DNA of 64,000 nt from DATEPR01 sp036273855. Lineage in GTDB: Bacteria > Actinomycetota > Actinomycetes > Mycobacteriales > Pseudonocardiaceae. Of this stretch, positions 9,190-17,476 are shown piece by piece; the first letter of the stretch is position 1; each line of letters starts with the position of its first letter. The translations under genes and the position numbers were made by a program. The notes below the pieces were generated by a model. That model saw only the letters and a program-made list of their open reading frames with translations, was not told where the DNA came from and did not search any database. The stretch spans positions 11,209 through 75,208 of the forward strand of contig DASUGU010000020.1 of the NCBI GenBank assembly GCA_036273855.1. The letters run 5' to 3'.

Positions 9190-9645
9190 TCAGCGGGATT
9201 TCTTGCTGCTCTCCTCGAGCGGCGGCGCGAGCTGCGCGCCGGACTCGGCCGGCTTCGCGTCCTCGACGTGACCGTTCGTGCTGGCAGTAGCGCCGTTCAC
9301 GGTCTCGGTCGAGGCGTCGTCGGCCGTGTAGTTTTCGTCATCGGCCTCGTCGTCGATGTCGCTCTCGGGCGCGCCGACCATCGAGTCGGCGACCTTCTCC
9401 CGAACGGCGGCCCGCAGCCAACTGGTCACCACTCCCGGCGCGATCTCCAGGTCGATGCTGTCGTCCGACGTGGAGACCACGGTGCCGAACAGGCCGGAGG
9501 TGGTCATGACGCGGTCACCGTAACTGAGCGAGCTCTGCAGGTTCTGCTGCTGCTGCGCCGCGCGCTTCTGCTTGCGAGTGCCCAGGAACAGGGGCACCGC
9601 GAACAGCACGATGATCAGCGGGAGCAAAAGGGACGAAAAGTTCAT
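9190..9645 (-). CDS. yajC: Preprotein translocase accessory subunit YajC
   Basis: YajC of 151 residues with one N-terminal TM segment (about 3-21, LLLPLIIVLFAVPLFLG). This is followed by basic RKQKR and the conserved cytoplasmic domain with LSYGDRVMTTSGLFGTV. The last 50 residues are an acidic, low-complexity tail (SDIDDEADDENYTADD) beyond the usual YajC core. It associates with SecDF. It begins a group (yajC-secD-secF-apt-relA) that follows ruvB in the same order as in mycobacteria. The 100 bases between ruvB and yajC may hold a separate promoter. Confidence 0.92.
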   Translation of the reverse strand: MNFSSLLLPLIIVLFAVPLFLGTRKQKRAAQQQQNLQSSLSYGDRVMTTSGLFGTVVSTSDDSIDLEIAPGVVTSWLRAAVREKVADSMVGAPESDIDDEADDENYTADDASTETVNGATASTNGHVEDAKPAESGAQLAPPLEESSKKSR

Positions 9646-9745
9646 TATTCTCCGATCGGTGTGACGCCGGTCATCCGCCTGTCTTCCAGTATGCGGTCAC
9701 AGCGTCATACCGAGTGTGCCAGGTGCCGGTTCGGTTTCGTTGACC

Positions 9746-10786
9746 CTACTCGATCACCAGTGGTAACACGGTCTCACCCACCGCATTCTGCGGCGGTGTG
9801 AGCCCGAGATGTGCCCAGGCCGAGGCGGTGGCGATCCGCCCTCTCGGGGTGCGGGCGAGCATGCCGGCGCGCACCAGGTAGGGCTCGCAGACCTCTTCGA
9901 CCGTCGTGGTCTCCTCACCCACCGCGACGGCCAGCGTCGCCACTCCGACCGGTCCCCCGCCGAACGACCTGACCAGCGCGGACAGCACCGCGCGGTCCAG
10001 CCGGTCCAGGCCCAGCTCGTCCACGTCGTAGACCTCCAGCGCGGCCCGGGCCACGTTCCGGTCCACCGCCCCGTCGGCTCGGACTTCGGCGAAGTCGCGG
10101 ACCCGGCGCAACAGCCGGTTCGCGATCCGCGGCGTGCCTCGGGACCGCCCGGCGATCTCGGCGGCACCGTCGCGGCGCAGGTCGATGCCCAGGATCGCGG
10201 CCGACCGGCGCAGCACCAGTTCCAGCTCGGCCGCGCTGTAGAACTCCATGTGCGCGGTGAAGCCGAACCGGTCGCGCAGCGGCCCGGTCAGCGAGCCGGA
10301 CCGGGTGGTGGCGCCGACCAGGGTGAACGGCGCGATCTCCAGCGGAATGCTGGTCGCGCCCGGCCCCTTGCCGACCACCACGTCCACCCGGAAGTCCTCC
10401 ATCGCCAGGTAGAGCATCTCCTCGGCGGGCCGGGCGGTGCGGTGGATCTCGTCGATGAACAGGACGTCGCCCTCGACCAGGTTGGACAGCATCGCGGCCA
10501 GGTCACCGGCCCGCTCCAGCGCCGGACCGGACGTCACCCGCACGGCCGTGCCCAGCTCGGCCCCGATGATCATGGCGAGACTGGTCTTGCCCAGGCCGGG
10601 CGGCCCGGACAGCAGCACATGGTCCGGCGGCTGGCCGCGCCGCTTCGCGCCCTCCAGCACCAGGGACAGTTGCTCACGCACCCTGGCCTGGCCGATGAAC
10701 TCGGCCAGGTCGTGCGGCCGCAGCGTCTGTTCGACATCGCCGTCGGACGGGCGGGCCACCGGGGAGAGCGGCTCTTCGTCGTCCAT
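9746..10786 (-). CDS. ruvB: Holliday junction branch migration helicase RuvB
   Basis: AAA+ motor (346 residues) of the RuvAB complex, which moves Holliday junctions during recombinational repair. Walker A is GPPGLGKTSLA and Walker B is LFIDEIHR. The N-terminal LRPHDLAEFIGQ and the C-terminal winged-helix motif RTPRGR are typical. The length equals the family norm. The ATG overlaps the ruvA stop by one base (TGATG), so translation is coupled. It is the last gene of the ruvCAB operon. Confidence 0.97.
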   Translation of the reverse strand: MDDEEPLSPVARPSDGDVEQTLRPHDLAEFIGQARVREQLSLVLEGAKRRGQPPDHVLLSGPPGLGKTSLAMIIGAELGTAVRVTSGPALERAGDLAAMLSNLVEGDVLFIDEIHRTARPAEEMLYLAMEDFRVDVVVGKGPGATSIPLEIAPFTLVGATTRSGSLTGPLRDRFGFTAHMEFYSAAELELVLRRSAAILGIDLRRDGAAEIAGRSRGTPRIANRLLRRVRDFAEVRADGAVDRNVARAALEVYDVDELGLDRLDRAVLSALVRSFGGGPVGVATLAVAVGEETTTVEEVCEPYLVRAGMLARTPRGRIATASAWAHLGLTPPQNAVGETVLPLVIE

Positions 10787-11379
10787 CAGCGTTTACGGCC
10801 CAGTGCGGTCAGGGCTTTCCGGAGCACACCGGCAGTATCCGACACGCCGTTCTCGGCCAGCACGGCGTCCACCGTCTGCTCGGCCTGGCGGACCGGGAAA
10901 CCGAGCCCCAGCAACGCCTCGACCACCGACGACCGCACGTCGCCGGGCACCGTGTCGGCATGGTTGGCGGCGCCGGGCAGCGTGCCCACCTTGTCCCGCA
11001 GCTCGATCACCAGCCGCTCGGCGCCCTTGCGCCCGATGCCGGGCACCTGAGTGAGCGCGGTGAGGTTTCCGTCGGCCAGCGCGGCCCGCAGCGCGTCCGG
11101 CTCCAGCACGGCCAGCGTGGCCAGCGCCAGCCGCGGTCCGATGCCGGACACGGTGAGCAGCAGGCCGAACAACTGGCGGGCCTGGTGATCGGCGAACCCG
11201 AACAGGGTCAGCGAGTCCTCGCGCACGATCAGCGTGGTGGCCAGTTTGGTTTCGTCACCGCGGCGCAGCGTGGCCAGCGTGCCGGGCGTGGTGCGGACCT
11301 CCAGGCCCACTCCTCCGACCTCGACGACGGCATGGTCCAGCCCGATCTCGGTCACCGTGCCGCGCACCGAGGCGATCAC
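10786..11379 (-). CDS. ruvA: Holliday junction DNA helicase subunit RuvA
   Basis: Tetrameric junction-binding protein (197 residues) that loads RuvB. The N-terminal OB fold begins MIASVRGTVTEIG. The helix-hairpin-helix motifs (VSGIGPRLALATL and VPGIGRKGAERLV) bind DNA. The C-terminal domain III (SSVVEALLGLGFPVRQAEQTV) contacts RuvB. The GTG start overlaps the TGA of ruvC by three bases (GTGA), as expected for a coupled operon. Confidence 0.97.
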   Translation of the reverse strand: MIASVRGTVTEIGLDHAVVEVGGVGLEVRTTPGTLATLRRGDETKLATTLIVREDSLTLFGFADHQARQLFGLLLTVSGIGPRLALATLAVLEPDALRAALADGNLTALTQVPGIGRKGAERLVIELRDKVGTLPGAANHADTVPGDVRSSVVEALLGLGFPVRQAEQTVDAVLAENGVSDTAGVLRKALTALGRKR

Positions 11380-12218
11380 CGGCCGGCTCCTTCCGCCTGC
11401 TGGGCGGCTTGTGCTGCCGGCTCGGGGGTTTGCGCTGCCGGCTCAGCGGCCTGTGTTGGCTGCCGGGCAGCCTGCGCGGCCGGCTGAGCGGCCTGCGCTG
11501 CCGACCGGGGGGCTTGTGCTGGCTGGGCGGCCTGCGCTGCTGGCTGGGCTGCCTGCGCCGTCTGCCGGGCGGCCTGTGTTGCCGGCTGGGCTGCCTGCGC
11601 CGTCTGCCGGGCGGTCGGCTGAGCGGCTTGTACTGTCTGCCGGGCGGCCTGTGCTGCTGCTTGTGCTGCGGCGCTGGCCAGCCGGGCCTTGTGGTGTCTG
11701 GCCAGCTCCTTGGCCCGCGCCTCGGCCTCGGCCAGCCGGCCGCGCATCGGTGCCCGCCACAGGTGGCAGATGGCCAGCGCGAGCGCGTCGGCCGCGTCGG
11801 CCGGGGTGGGTGCCTGGGCCAGGTGCAGCAGCCGGGTGACCATAGTGGTGACCTGGGCCTTGTCCGCCCGGCCGGACCCGGTCACCGCGGCCTTGACTTC
11901 ACTGGGCGTGTGGAACGTCACGGGCAGGTTCCGCCGGGCCGCGGCCAGCGCGACCACCCCACCGGCCTGGGCAGTGCCCATCGCGGTGCGCACGTTGTAC
12001 TGGCTGAACACCCGCTCGACCGCCACCACGTCCGGTGCGTGCCGGTCCAGCCACCGCTCCACCTCGTCGGACAGCAGCAGCAGGCGGGTCGCCAGGTCCT
12101 CGTCCACCGGGGTGCGCACCACGCCGACGTCGACGCAGTGCACCGTCCGCCCGGTACCGCCGTCCACCACACCGAGACCGCAGCGGGTCAGCCCAGGGTC
12201 GACGCCCAGCACCCGCAC
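11376..12218 (-). CDS. ruvC: Holliday junction resolvase RuvC with a long Ala/Gln/Pro tail
   Basis: Endonuclease that cuts Holliday junctions. Residues 1-175 are a normal RuvC with all four catalytic acids in place: D7 (MRVLGVDPGLTRCG), E68 (VAVERVFSQ), D141 and D144 (DAADALA). The GTG at 12218 is chosen because GGAAGGAG lies just upstream and it gives the standard MRVLGVDPG start. Residues 181-280 are an added low-complexity tail of QAAQPA and QAARQT units with almost no acidic residues until the end. The family normally ends near 170-190. The DNA for the tail is internally repetitive. First gene of ruvCAB; its upstream region is the repeat array at 12305-12960. Confidence 0.95.
   Translation of the reverse strand: MRVLGVDPGLTRCGLGVVDGGTGRTVHCVDVGVVRTPVDEDLATRLLLLSDEVERWLDRHAPDVVAVERVFSQYNVRTAMGTAQAGGVVALAAARRNLPVTFHTPSEVKAAVTGSGRADKAQVTTMVTRLLHLAQAPTPADAADALALAICHLWRAPMRGRLAEAEARAKELARHHKARLASAAAQAAAQAARQTVQAAQPTARQTAQAAQPATQAARQTAQAAQPAAQAAQPAQAPRSAAQAAQPAAQAARQPTQAAEPAAQTPEPAAQAAQQAEGAGR
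11395..11680 (-). repeat. ruvC: Degenerate coding repeat for the RuvC tail
   Basis: This stretch encodes the QAAQPA/QAARQT-rich C-terminal tail. A 31-base segment is repeated exactly at 11542-11572 and 11584-11614 (period 42 bases, 14 residues), and many partial copies surround it. Exact repeats at the DNA level suggest recent slippage or unequal exchange, so tail length may vary between strains. Confidence 0.8.
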
Positions 12219-12304
12219 GAGCACTCCTTCCACGAACATCCGTTCGAACCCTAGGGCTTCCCGGCGCCGACAACCGGCAACGACACGAATCCACCACCCG
12301 ACCC

Positions 12305-12960
12305 ACCCATGACGACCACCCACCGGCCAACACAACACCGAGCCAGCCAGCGCCGGACCCCACAAGTCGACCCCTCACCGGCCGACACACCACCGCACGG
12401 CACCCACCAAACCGAACCTCGCCAAGCTGCCTCGGAGCAACCACCACCGCCCGCCCGTGTCGACCACTCACCGGCCAACTCACCACCGCCCGCCCCAGCC
12501 AGCCCCACCACCCACGCGTGCCAACCACTCACCGGCCAACACACCCACCCAACCAGCCGCCAACAAACCGCTTGTCGACCACCCACCGGACGACAAACGA
12601 ACCGCAGCGCACGCCAAGCCAAAGCCGCCAACCCGCACCGAACAATCACCAGTTCCCGCGTGTCGACCCATCAGCGGACGACACACCACGGCCCAAACGC
12701 CCGCCGAACCAGCCGATCACCGACACCCAGCAACCACCCCGCGTGTCGACCCTCCACCGGGCAACTCACCAGCCACCCGCCCAACAAGCCCGCCACCACC
12801 CGCGCATGTCGACCGCCCACCGGACAACTCACCCGACCACCCAACCGCAACGAGCCCGGCGCCATCCGCGCGTGTCGACCATTCACCGGACAACCCCACC
12901 CGACCACCACACCCAGCCAGCCACCACCCTGCGTGTCGACCGCCCACCGGACGACACGGC
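12305..12960. repeat. Degenerate 28-bp repeat array with variable spacers upstream of ruvC
   Basis: About ten copies of a 28-bp unit. On the plus strand the core is GTGTCGACC, then 2-3 variable bases, then CACCGGCCAACTCAC. The GTCGACC (or variant) cores are near 12311, 12366, 12459, 12520, 12574, 12662, 12745, 12808, 12874 and 12935. The last four units are 61-66 bases apart with 33-38-base C/A-rich spacers. All six frames give only repetitive Pro/Thr/Arg or Gly/Arg/Val translations without family resemblance. The reverse complement of the copy at 12456-12483 matches 24 of 28 bases of the unit at 33366 in the second array. It separates ruvC from the DUF4262 gene; no other gene is seen in these 760 bases. 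Confidence 0.85.
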
Positions 12961-12982
12961 GAACCCGGGGCCGCGGCAGCCG

Positions 12983-13528
12983 CTACGGTCCGTCGACGCC
13001 GGGCGTCCAGCTCTCCGGGCGGCCGCTGCGGGTCAGCACCGGCTGCCAGGCGCGGAAGCCGGCCGGCGCGTCCGCGTCCCACGGCCAGTTGCCCTGCGGG
13101 GTGGGCACGACGATCTGCAGCGCGGCGAAGTCGCCCTTGGCGTAGAGCAGGAACGCGCTACCGAGATACTCCGGGTACCACGCCTTGTCGACCTGCTCGA
13201 ACGCCACCGGCACGCCCTCGAAGAAGCCGTCGTAGATCAGGCCGGCGCGAAATCTCTCGCCCAGGCTGGCCCGGTGCACATAAGCGTTGAGCAGCACGGT
13301 GGACATCTCGGCGGGCAGCCCGACGACGACGGCCTCGGCCACGCCGTAGCGGCGCCACGCGCCGACGGTGAACGCGTAGGGCGCGTAGTCGTCGCCGTGT
13401 TCGCCGCCGCCTGCCACCTGCACGATGGCATTGCCGTGCTGCTCGGCCTGCTCCAGCAGCCAGCGGCGGAACTGCTCGTCCTGGCTGGTGAGTCCTCGGG
13501 GCTGCGGTCGCACCCGGCCATTCTGCAC
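12983..13528 (-). CDS. DUF4262 domain-containing protein
   Basis: A soluble protein of 181 residues with no signal peptide or TM segment. It resembles the DUF4262 family: an N-terminal YAFTVGAWRRYGVAEAVVVG block followed by GLP, and the C-terminal LQIVVPTPQGNWPWDAD with a final AWQPVL. The family function is unknown. The GTG start at 13528 lies 4 bases after the stop of the Pr6Pr membrane protein, so the two are probably co-transcribed. Its 3' end abuts the first repeat array. Confidence 0.75.
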   Translation of the reverse strand: MQNGRVRPQPRGLTSQDEQFRRWLLEQAEQHGNAIVQVAGGGEHGDDYAPYAFTVGAWRRYGVAEAVVVGLPAEMSTVLLNAYVHRASLGERFRAGLIYDGFFEGVPVAFEQVDKAWYPEYLGSAFLLYAKGDFAALQIVVPTPQGNWPWDADAPAGFRAWQPVLTRSGRPESWTPGVDGP

Positions 13529-13532
13529 CGGC

Positions 13533-14504
13533 TCAGCGCATCGGGGGCGGCCCCCAGGCGGGCTGTTGTGTGACGGGTCGCGCCGCGTTGTCGGCGATCG
13601 AGCCCTTGAGCTTTCCGATGCCGTACATCAGGAATCCGAACGCCAGCACGGCGGCCAGGAAGGCCAGCACGATCCCGAAGAAGTCACCGGCGCTCGGGTC
13701 GAGGAACGGGTAGATGGGGTCTCCGCCGCCGACGTAGGCGATGTAGAACAGCAGGTACGCCAACGGGAACGCCAGCCACGTGAACGGGAACCACCAGCGC
13801 GCCATCCGTTGGTTGCGACCCACCGCCAGCCAGTCGACCAGCACGACCAGCGGCGTGAGCAGGTGCTCGAACAGCGACCACGTCTCGTCGAGCGCGCCAC
13901 CCAGCAGCGTCAGGAACGTGACGCTGACCAGCGCCATGAGCACCACCAGGGCACCACGCAGCCACGGCGTCACCGGCTCGTGCCGGCGGCCGCCGGTGAA
14001 CGCCGGGTACAGCAGCAGGATCACGTAGCAGATCGCGGTGAGCAGGCTGGCCTGCTGACTCAGCGCGGGCAGCGCGGACGTCACGTCGCCGCTGGCGCTC
14101 AACGCCAGGCTGAACCCGGTCACCGCGAACACCACGATCACCAGCCGCCACACCGACACCCCGACCAGCACCGCAGGACTCACCTTCGCGGGCGCCCCAT
14201 AGGCCATCGGAGCCGGATAGCCGTACGGGACCGGTTGCCCGTACGACATCGGCGGCTGCCCAACCGGCAACGGCGGCCCAACCGGCAACGGCCGCCCGGC
14301 CGGCAACGGCCGCCCGGCCGGCGCCGCCTGTATGGGCGGCATGGGCTGACCGGCCGCCGAAGGCCCAGCCGGGATGGGCGGCTGTTGGCCGTACGGCATC
14401 GGCTGCTGCGCGAACGGCTGTCCCCATGACGGGCCGTCCGGCGGCGGAGCGCCGTAGGGCGGCTGCTGGCCGTAGGGAGGCGGCGGTGCGCCCCAGTTGG
14501 TCAT
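13533..14504 (-). CDS. Pr6Pr-type six-TM membrane protein with Pro-rich N-terminus
   Basis: 323 residues. The first 110 are a Pro/Gly/Tyr/Gln-rich, presumably cytoplasmic tail with repeats such as PPYGQQ and RPLPAGRPLPVG. About six TM helices follow (112-315). The helix features TPLVVLVDWLAVG, FPLAYLLFYIAYVGG and YPFLDP fit the Pr6Pr family of integral membrane proteins; no function is established. The C-terminus again ends in Pro-rich residues. It is downstream of yebC by 31 bases and directly upstream of the DUF4262 gene. Confidence 0.75.
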   Translation of the reverse strand: MTNWGAPPPPYGQQPPYGAPPPDGPSWGQPFAQQPMPYGQQPPIPAGPSAAGQPMPPIQAAPAGRPLPAGRPLPVGPPLPVGQPPMSYGQPVPYGYPAPMAYGAPAKVSPAVLVGVSVWRLVIVVFAVTGFSLALSASGDVTSALPALSQQASLLTAICYVILLLYPAFTGGRRHEPVTPWLRGALVVLMALVSVTFLTLLGGALDETWSLFEHLLTPLVVLVDWLAVGRNQRMARWWFPFTWLAFPLAYLLFYIAYVGGGDPIYPFLDPSAGDFFGIVLAFLAAVLAFGFLMYGIGKLKGSIADNAARPVTQQPAWGPPPMR

Positions 14505-14535
14505 CGCCGGCTCCCCCAGTGTTCCGACCGACGCG

Positions 14536-15291
14536 TTACGCGTCGATCGCCGCCATGATCTCGTCGCTCACGTCGAAGTTGCCGTAGACGTTCTGCACGT
14601 CGTCGCAGTCCTCCAGCGCGTCGACGAGGCGGAACACCTTGCGCGCGCCGTCCGCGTCCAGTGGCACGGTCATCGAGGGCAGGAAGCTGGCCTCCGCCGA
14701 CTCGTAGTCGTAGCCGGCGTCCTGCAGTGACGTCCGCACCCCGACCAGGTCGGTCGCCTCGGAGACGATCTCGAAACTGTCGCCGAGATCGTTGACCTCC
14801 TCTGCGCCGGCGTCAAGGACCGCGAGCAGCACGTCGTCCTCGGACAGCTCGTCGGCCTTCGGCACGATGACGACGCCCTTGCGGTTGAACATGTACGCCA
14901 CCGAGCCGGGGTCGGCCATGTTGCCGCCGTTGCGGGTCATCGCGGTGCGCACCTCGCCTGCCGCGCGGTTGCGGTTGTCGGTGAGGCACTCGATCAGCAG
15001 CGCGACGCCGTTGGGGCCGTAGCCCTCGTACGTGATGTTCTGGTACTCGGCGCCGCCGGCTTCCTCGCCCGCGCCCCGCTTGCGGGCCCGCTCCACGTTG
15101 TCCGCCGGCACGGAGTTCTTGCGTGCCTTCTGCATCGCGTCGTAGAGCGTGGGGTTGCCGTCCGGGTCACCGCCGCCGGTCCGCGCGGCGACCTCGATGT
15201 TCTTGATCAGCTTCGCGAACAGCTTGCCGCGCTTGGCATCGACGACGGCCTTCTTGTGCTTCGTGGTCGCCCACTTGGAGTGGCCGCTCAT
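14536..15291 (-). CDS. yebC: YebC/PmpR family protein
   Basis: 251 residues, the normal length of the family. The N-terminus MSGHSKWATTKHKKAVVDAK and the block YEGYGPNGVALLIE with NRNRAA and MFNRKG are diagnostic. Family members act as DNA-binding regulators or, as later work suggests, in translation of proline-rich stretches; which applies here is not visible. It sits between pdxT and ruvC, as in many actinobacteria, 19 bases downstream of pdxT. Confidence 0.95.
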   Translation of the reverse strand: MSGHSKWATTKHKKAVVDAKRGKLFAKLIKNIEVAARTGGGDPDGNPTLYDAMQKARKNSVPADNVERARKRGAGEEAGGAEYQNITYEGYGPNGVALLIECLTDNRNRAAGEVRTAMTRNGGNMADPGSVAYMFNRKGVVIVPKADELSEDDVLLAVLDAGAEEVNDLGDSFEIVSEATDLVGVRTSLQDAGYDYESAEASFLPSMTVPLDADGARKVFRLVDALEDCDDVQNVYGNFDVSDEIMAAIDA

Positions 15292-15310
15292 CCGTTGTGT
15301 CCTCCGTACT

Positions 15311-15928
15311 TCAACTGCTGTGCCGGACCATCCGCACGAACAACTCGTGCACCCGGCCGTCGCCGGTCAGTTCCGGGTGGAACGCGGTCGCCAGGACCCT
15401 CCCCTGCCGAACCGCGACGATCTTACCTGCGGCGATGCCCGCCGATTCGGCGTCGGGCACCGTCGCCAGCACCTCGACGTGGTCGGCCGCCGACTCCACC
15501 CACGGCGCCCTGATGAACACCGCGTGCACCGGTCCTCCCGGCACGTCGGCGAAGTCCAGGTCGGCCTCGAACGAGTCGATCTGCCGGCCGAACGCGTTGC
15601 GCCGGACCACCACGTCCAAACAGCCGAGTTGGTGCTGGTCGGGCCGGCCGTCCCTGACCTCCTTGGCCAGCAGGATCATGCCGGCGCACGAGCCGTAGGC
15701 CGGCATGCCGTCGAGCAGCCGGTCCCGCAGCGGGGCCAGCAGCTCGAACGTGTCCAGGAGGCGGCTCATCGTGGTGGACTCACCGCCGGGCAGCACCAGA
15801 CCGTCGACCTCGGCCAGCTCGGCGGGGCGCCGCACCGGTCGGGCGTCGGCACCCGCGGCCCGCAGCGCGGCGAGGTGTTCCCGCACGTCGCCCTGCAGCG
15901 CCAGCACGCCGACCACCGGCTCGATCAC
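15311..15928 (-). CDS. pdxT: Pyridoxal 5'-phosphate synthase glutaminase subunit
   Basis: Class I glutaminase (205 residues) that hydrolyses glutamine and channels ammonia to PdxS for de novo PLP synthesis. The triad is C81 (YGSCAGM), H184 and E186 (TAFHPEL); the oxyanion motif PGGEST is at 47-52. The ATG at 15928 has a GAGG-type site upstream. The partner pdxS is about 3.2 kb away (19119-20021); the permease, azlCD and the XRE regulator lie between them. A motif AATGTTCACC 26 bases before this start recurs before pdxS. Confidence 0.96.
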   Translation of the reverse strand: MIEPVVGVLALQGDVREHLAALRAAGADARPVRRPAELAEVDGLVLPGGESTTMSRLLDTFELLAPLRDRLLDGMPAYGSCAGMILLAKEVRDGRPDQHQLGCLDVVVRRNAFGRQIDSFEADLDFADVPGGPVHAVFIRAPWVESAADHVEVLATVPDAESAGIAAGKIVAVRQGRVLATAFHPELTGDGRVHELFVRMVRHSS

Positions 15929-15954
15929 GGCTAGCTCCCCTCGCGCCTCCTACA

Positions 15955-15965
15955 GGTGAACATTA
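15955..15965 (-). promoter_or_regulatory. Shared motif upstream of pdxT
   Basis: On the minus strand TAATGTTCACC lies 26 bases before the pdxT ATG. CAATGTTCACC lies 31 bases before the pdxS start, on the same strand and at a similar distance. The TAATGT/CAATGT part could be a -10 element, or the whole could be an operator for a PLP-synthesis regulator. Confidence 0.4.
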
Positions 15966-15995
15966 CGCAATGTGTCCCCGTCGGCGCTGGTCGGG

Positions 15996-17414
15996 TCAGC
16001 TGCCGGCGACCTCGCCGACCCGCCGCCGAACGGCGAACCAGCCGAGCACCAGCAGTGCCGCGATGCCCGGTGAGCCGTAGATCATGATCCGGCCGGCGGG
16101 CACGTCGAACCAGCTCAACATGAACACCAGTACCAGGAACACGATCGTCACGTAGTTCGAGTATGGCGCGAACGGCAGCCGGAACGCCGGCCGGGTCACC
16201 TGTCCGCGCCGGACGGCCCGCTGCAGCGCCAGGTTGCAGACCATGATCATGATCCACATGCAGATGATGCCCAGCGCGGAGAAGTTCACCGCGATCTCGA
16301 ACGCGTTCGACGGCAGGAACACGTTCAGCACGACGCCGACGAGGTAGACACACGCCGTGAGCAGAACGCCGCCGTAGGGCACGCCATTCCGCCCGATCAC
16401 ACCGGTGAACCTCGGGGCCGACCCGTTCACCGACAGCGAGCGCAGGATACGGCCGGTGGAGTACAGCCCGGAGTTGACGCTGGACAGCGCCGCGGTGAGC
16501 ACGACGAGGTCCATGATCCCGCCGGCGCCGGGCACGCCGAGCCGGGACAGGAACGTGACGAACGGGCTCTCCGTGCCGGAGTACGCGGTCCACGGCAGCA
16601 GCATCACCAGCAGCAGCACCGATCCCACGTAGAAGATCGCGATGCGCCAGCCGACCGCGTTGACCGCCTTGGGGATCACGGTTCGTGGTTCGGCCGCTTC
16701 GCCCGCGGTGACGCCGACCATCTCGATGCCGGCGTAGGCGAACACGACGCCCTGCAGGATCAGGATGGCCGCGGTGAAGCCGTGCGGGAAGAAGCCGCCG
16801 TTGGCGAAGATCAGCTTCGGGCCGGTGGCGTGTCCGGCGACGGAGTGGCGGGAGACGAGCACGCCGATGCCGATCAGCATGAAGATCACCAGTGCCGCGA
16901 TCTTGATGGCGGCGAACCAGAACTCCAGTTCGCCGAACAGCGCGACGGACACCAGGTTGATCGACACGACGACGACCAGCGCGATCAGCGCCGGGATCCA
17001 CTGCGGCACGTTCGGGGCGAAGAACTTCACGTAGATCGCGGCGGCCGTGACGTCGCCGATCCCGGACATGGCCCAGTTCAGGAAGTACATCCAGCCGGCG
17101 AAGAACGCGGCCTTCTCGCCGAGGAACTCCCGCGAGTAGGAAACGAACGAGCCACTGGAGGGCCGGTACATCACCAGTTCGCCCATGGCGCGCACGACGA
17201 GGAACGCGAACACGCCGGAGACCGCGTACACGATGGCCAGCGACGGGCCCGCGCTGTGCAGGCGGGCGCCCGCACCGAGGAACAGGCCGGTGCCGATCGC
17301 GCCACCCATGGCGATCATCTGCACCTGCCGGTTGCGCAGGCTGTGCTTGTACCCCGCGTCCTCGACGGCCACCAGGTCGGTGCGTGACACGTAGGTGGCT
17401 TCGGTGTGCGCCAT
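15996..17414 (-). CDS. APC-superfamily amino acid permease
   Basis: A 472-residue secondary transporter with about 12 TM helices. The first-helix motif MGGAIGTGLFLGAGARL (substrate and cation site of the APC fold) and SSGSFVSYSREFLG place it in the amino-acid/GABA permease (AAT) group. The exact substrate is unknown. The ATG at 17414 is preferred over upstream starts because GAGGAG lies 6 bases before it and it gives the normal hydrophilic N-terminus. It has short gaps to azlD (62 bases) and pdxT (67 bases), all on the minus strand. Confidence 0.9.
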   Translation of the reverse strand: MAHTEATYVSRTDLVAVEDAGYKHSLRNRQVQMIAMGGAIGTGLFLGAGARLHSAGPSLAIVYAVSGVFAFLVVRAMGELVMYRPSSGSFVSYSREFLGEKAAFFAGWMYFLNWAMSGIGDVTAAAIYVKFFAPNVPQWIPALIALVVVVSINLVSVALFGELEFWFAAIKIAALVIFMLIGIGVLVSRHSVAGHATGPKLIFANGGFFPHGFTAAILILQGVVFAYAGIEMVGVTAGEAAEPRTVIPKAVNAVGWRIAIFYVGSVLLLVMLLPWTAYSGTESPFVTFLSRLGVPGAGGIMDLVVLTAALSSVNSGLYSTGRILRSLSVNGSAPRFTGVIGRNGVPYGGVLLTACVYLVGVVLNVFLPSNAFEIAVNFSALGIICMWIMIMVCNLALQRAVRRGQVTRPAFRLPFAPYSNYVTIVFLVLVFMLSWFDVPAGRIMIYGSPGIAALLVLGWFAVRRRVGEVAGS

Positions 17415-17476
17415 CTGGCTCCTCGCGACAAGTGACGACTCGACCGCGGATGGTAGCCAGTGGGCGATATGTCCGC

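Noticed and set aside
12228..12252. tRNA-like GGTTCGAA sequence near ruvC
   Set aside because: Only the T-loop-like octamer is present; no cloverleaf or acceptor stem can be drawn around it.
11409..12254. Cys/Leu/Gly-rich plus-strand frame opposite ruvC
   Set aside because: Mirror of the repetitive ruvC tail; no start signal and no family resemblance.
12219..12365. Longer RuvC starting near 12365
   Set aside because: The extension is a translation of the repeat array; the GTG at 12218 has a good ribosome-binding site and the standard family start.
12305..12960. CRISPR array
   Set aside because: Units of 28 bp with 33-38-base spacers look CRISPR-like over part of the array, but copies differ at many positions, spacing is irregular elsewhere, the spacers are low-complexity, and no cas gene is in the window.
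12309..13145. Long plus-strand open frame over array 1 encoding a Thr/Pro/Arg-rich protein
   Set aside because: All frames stay open because of composition. The translations are only the repeat, there is no ribosome-binding site, and the frame runs antisense into the DUF4262 gene.
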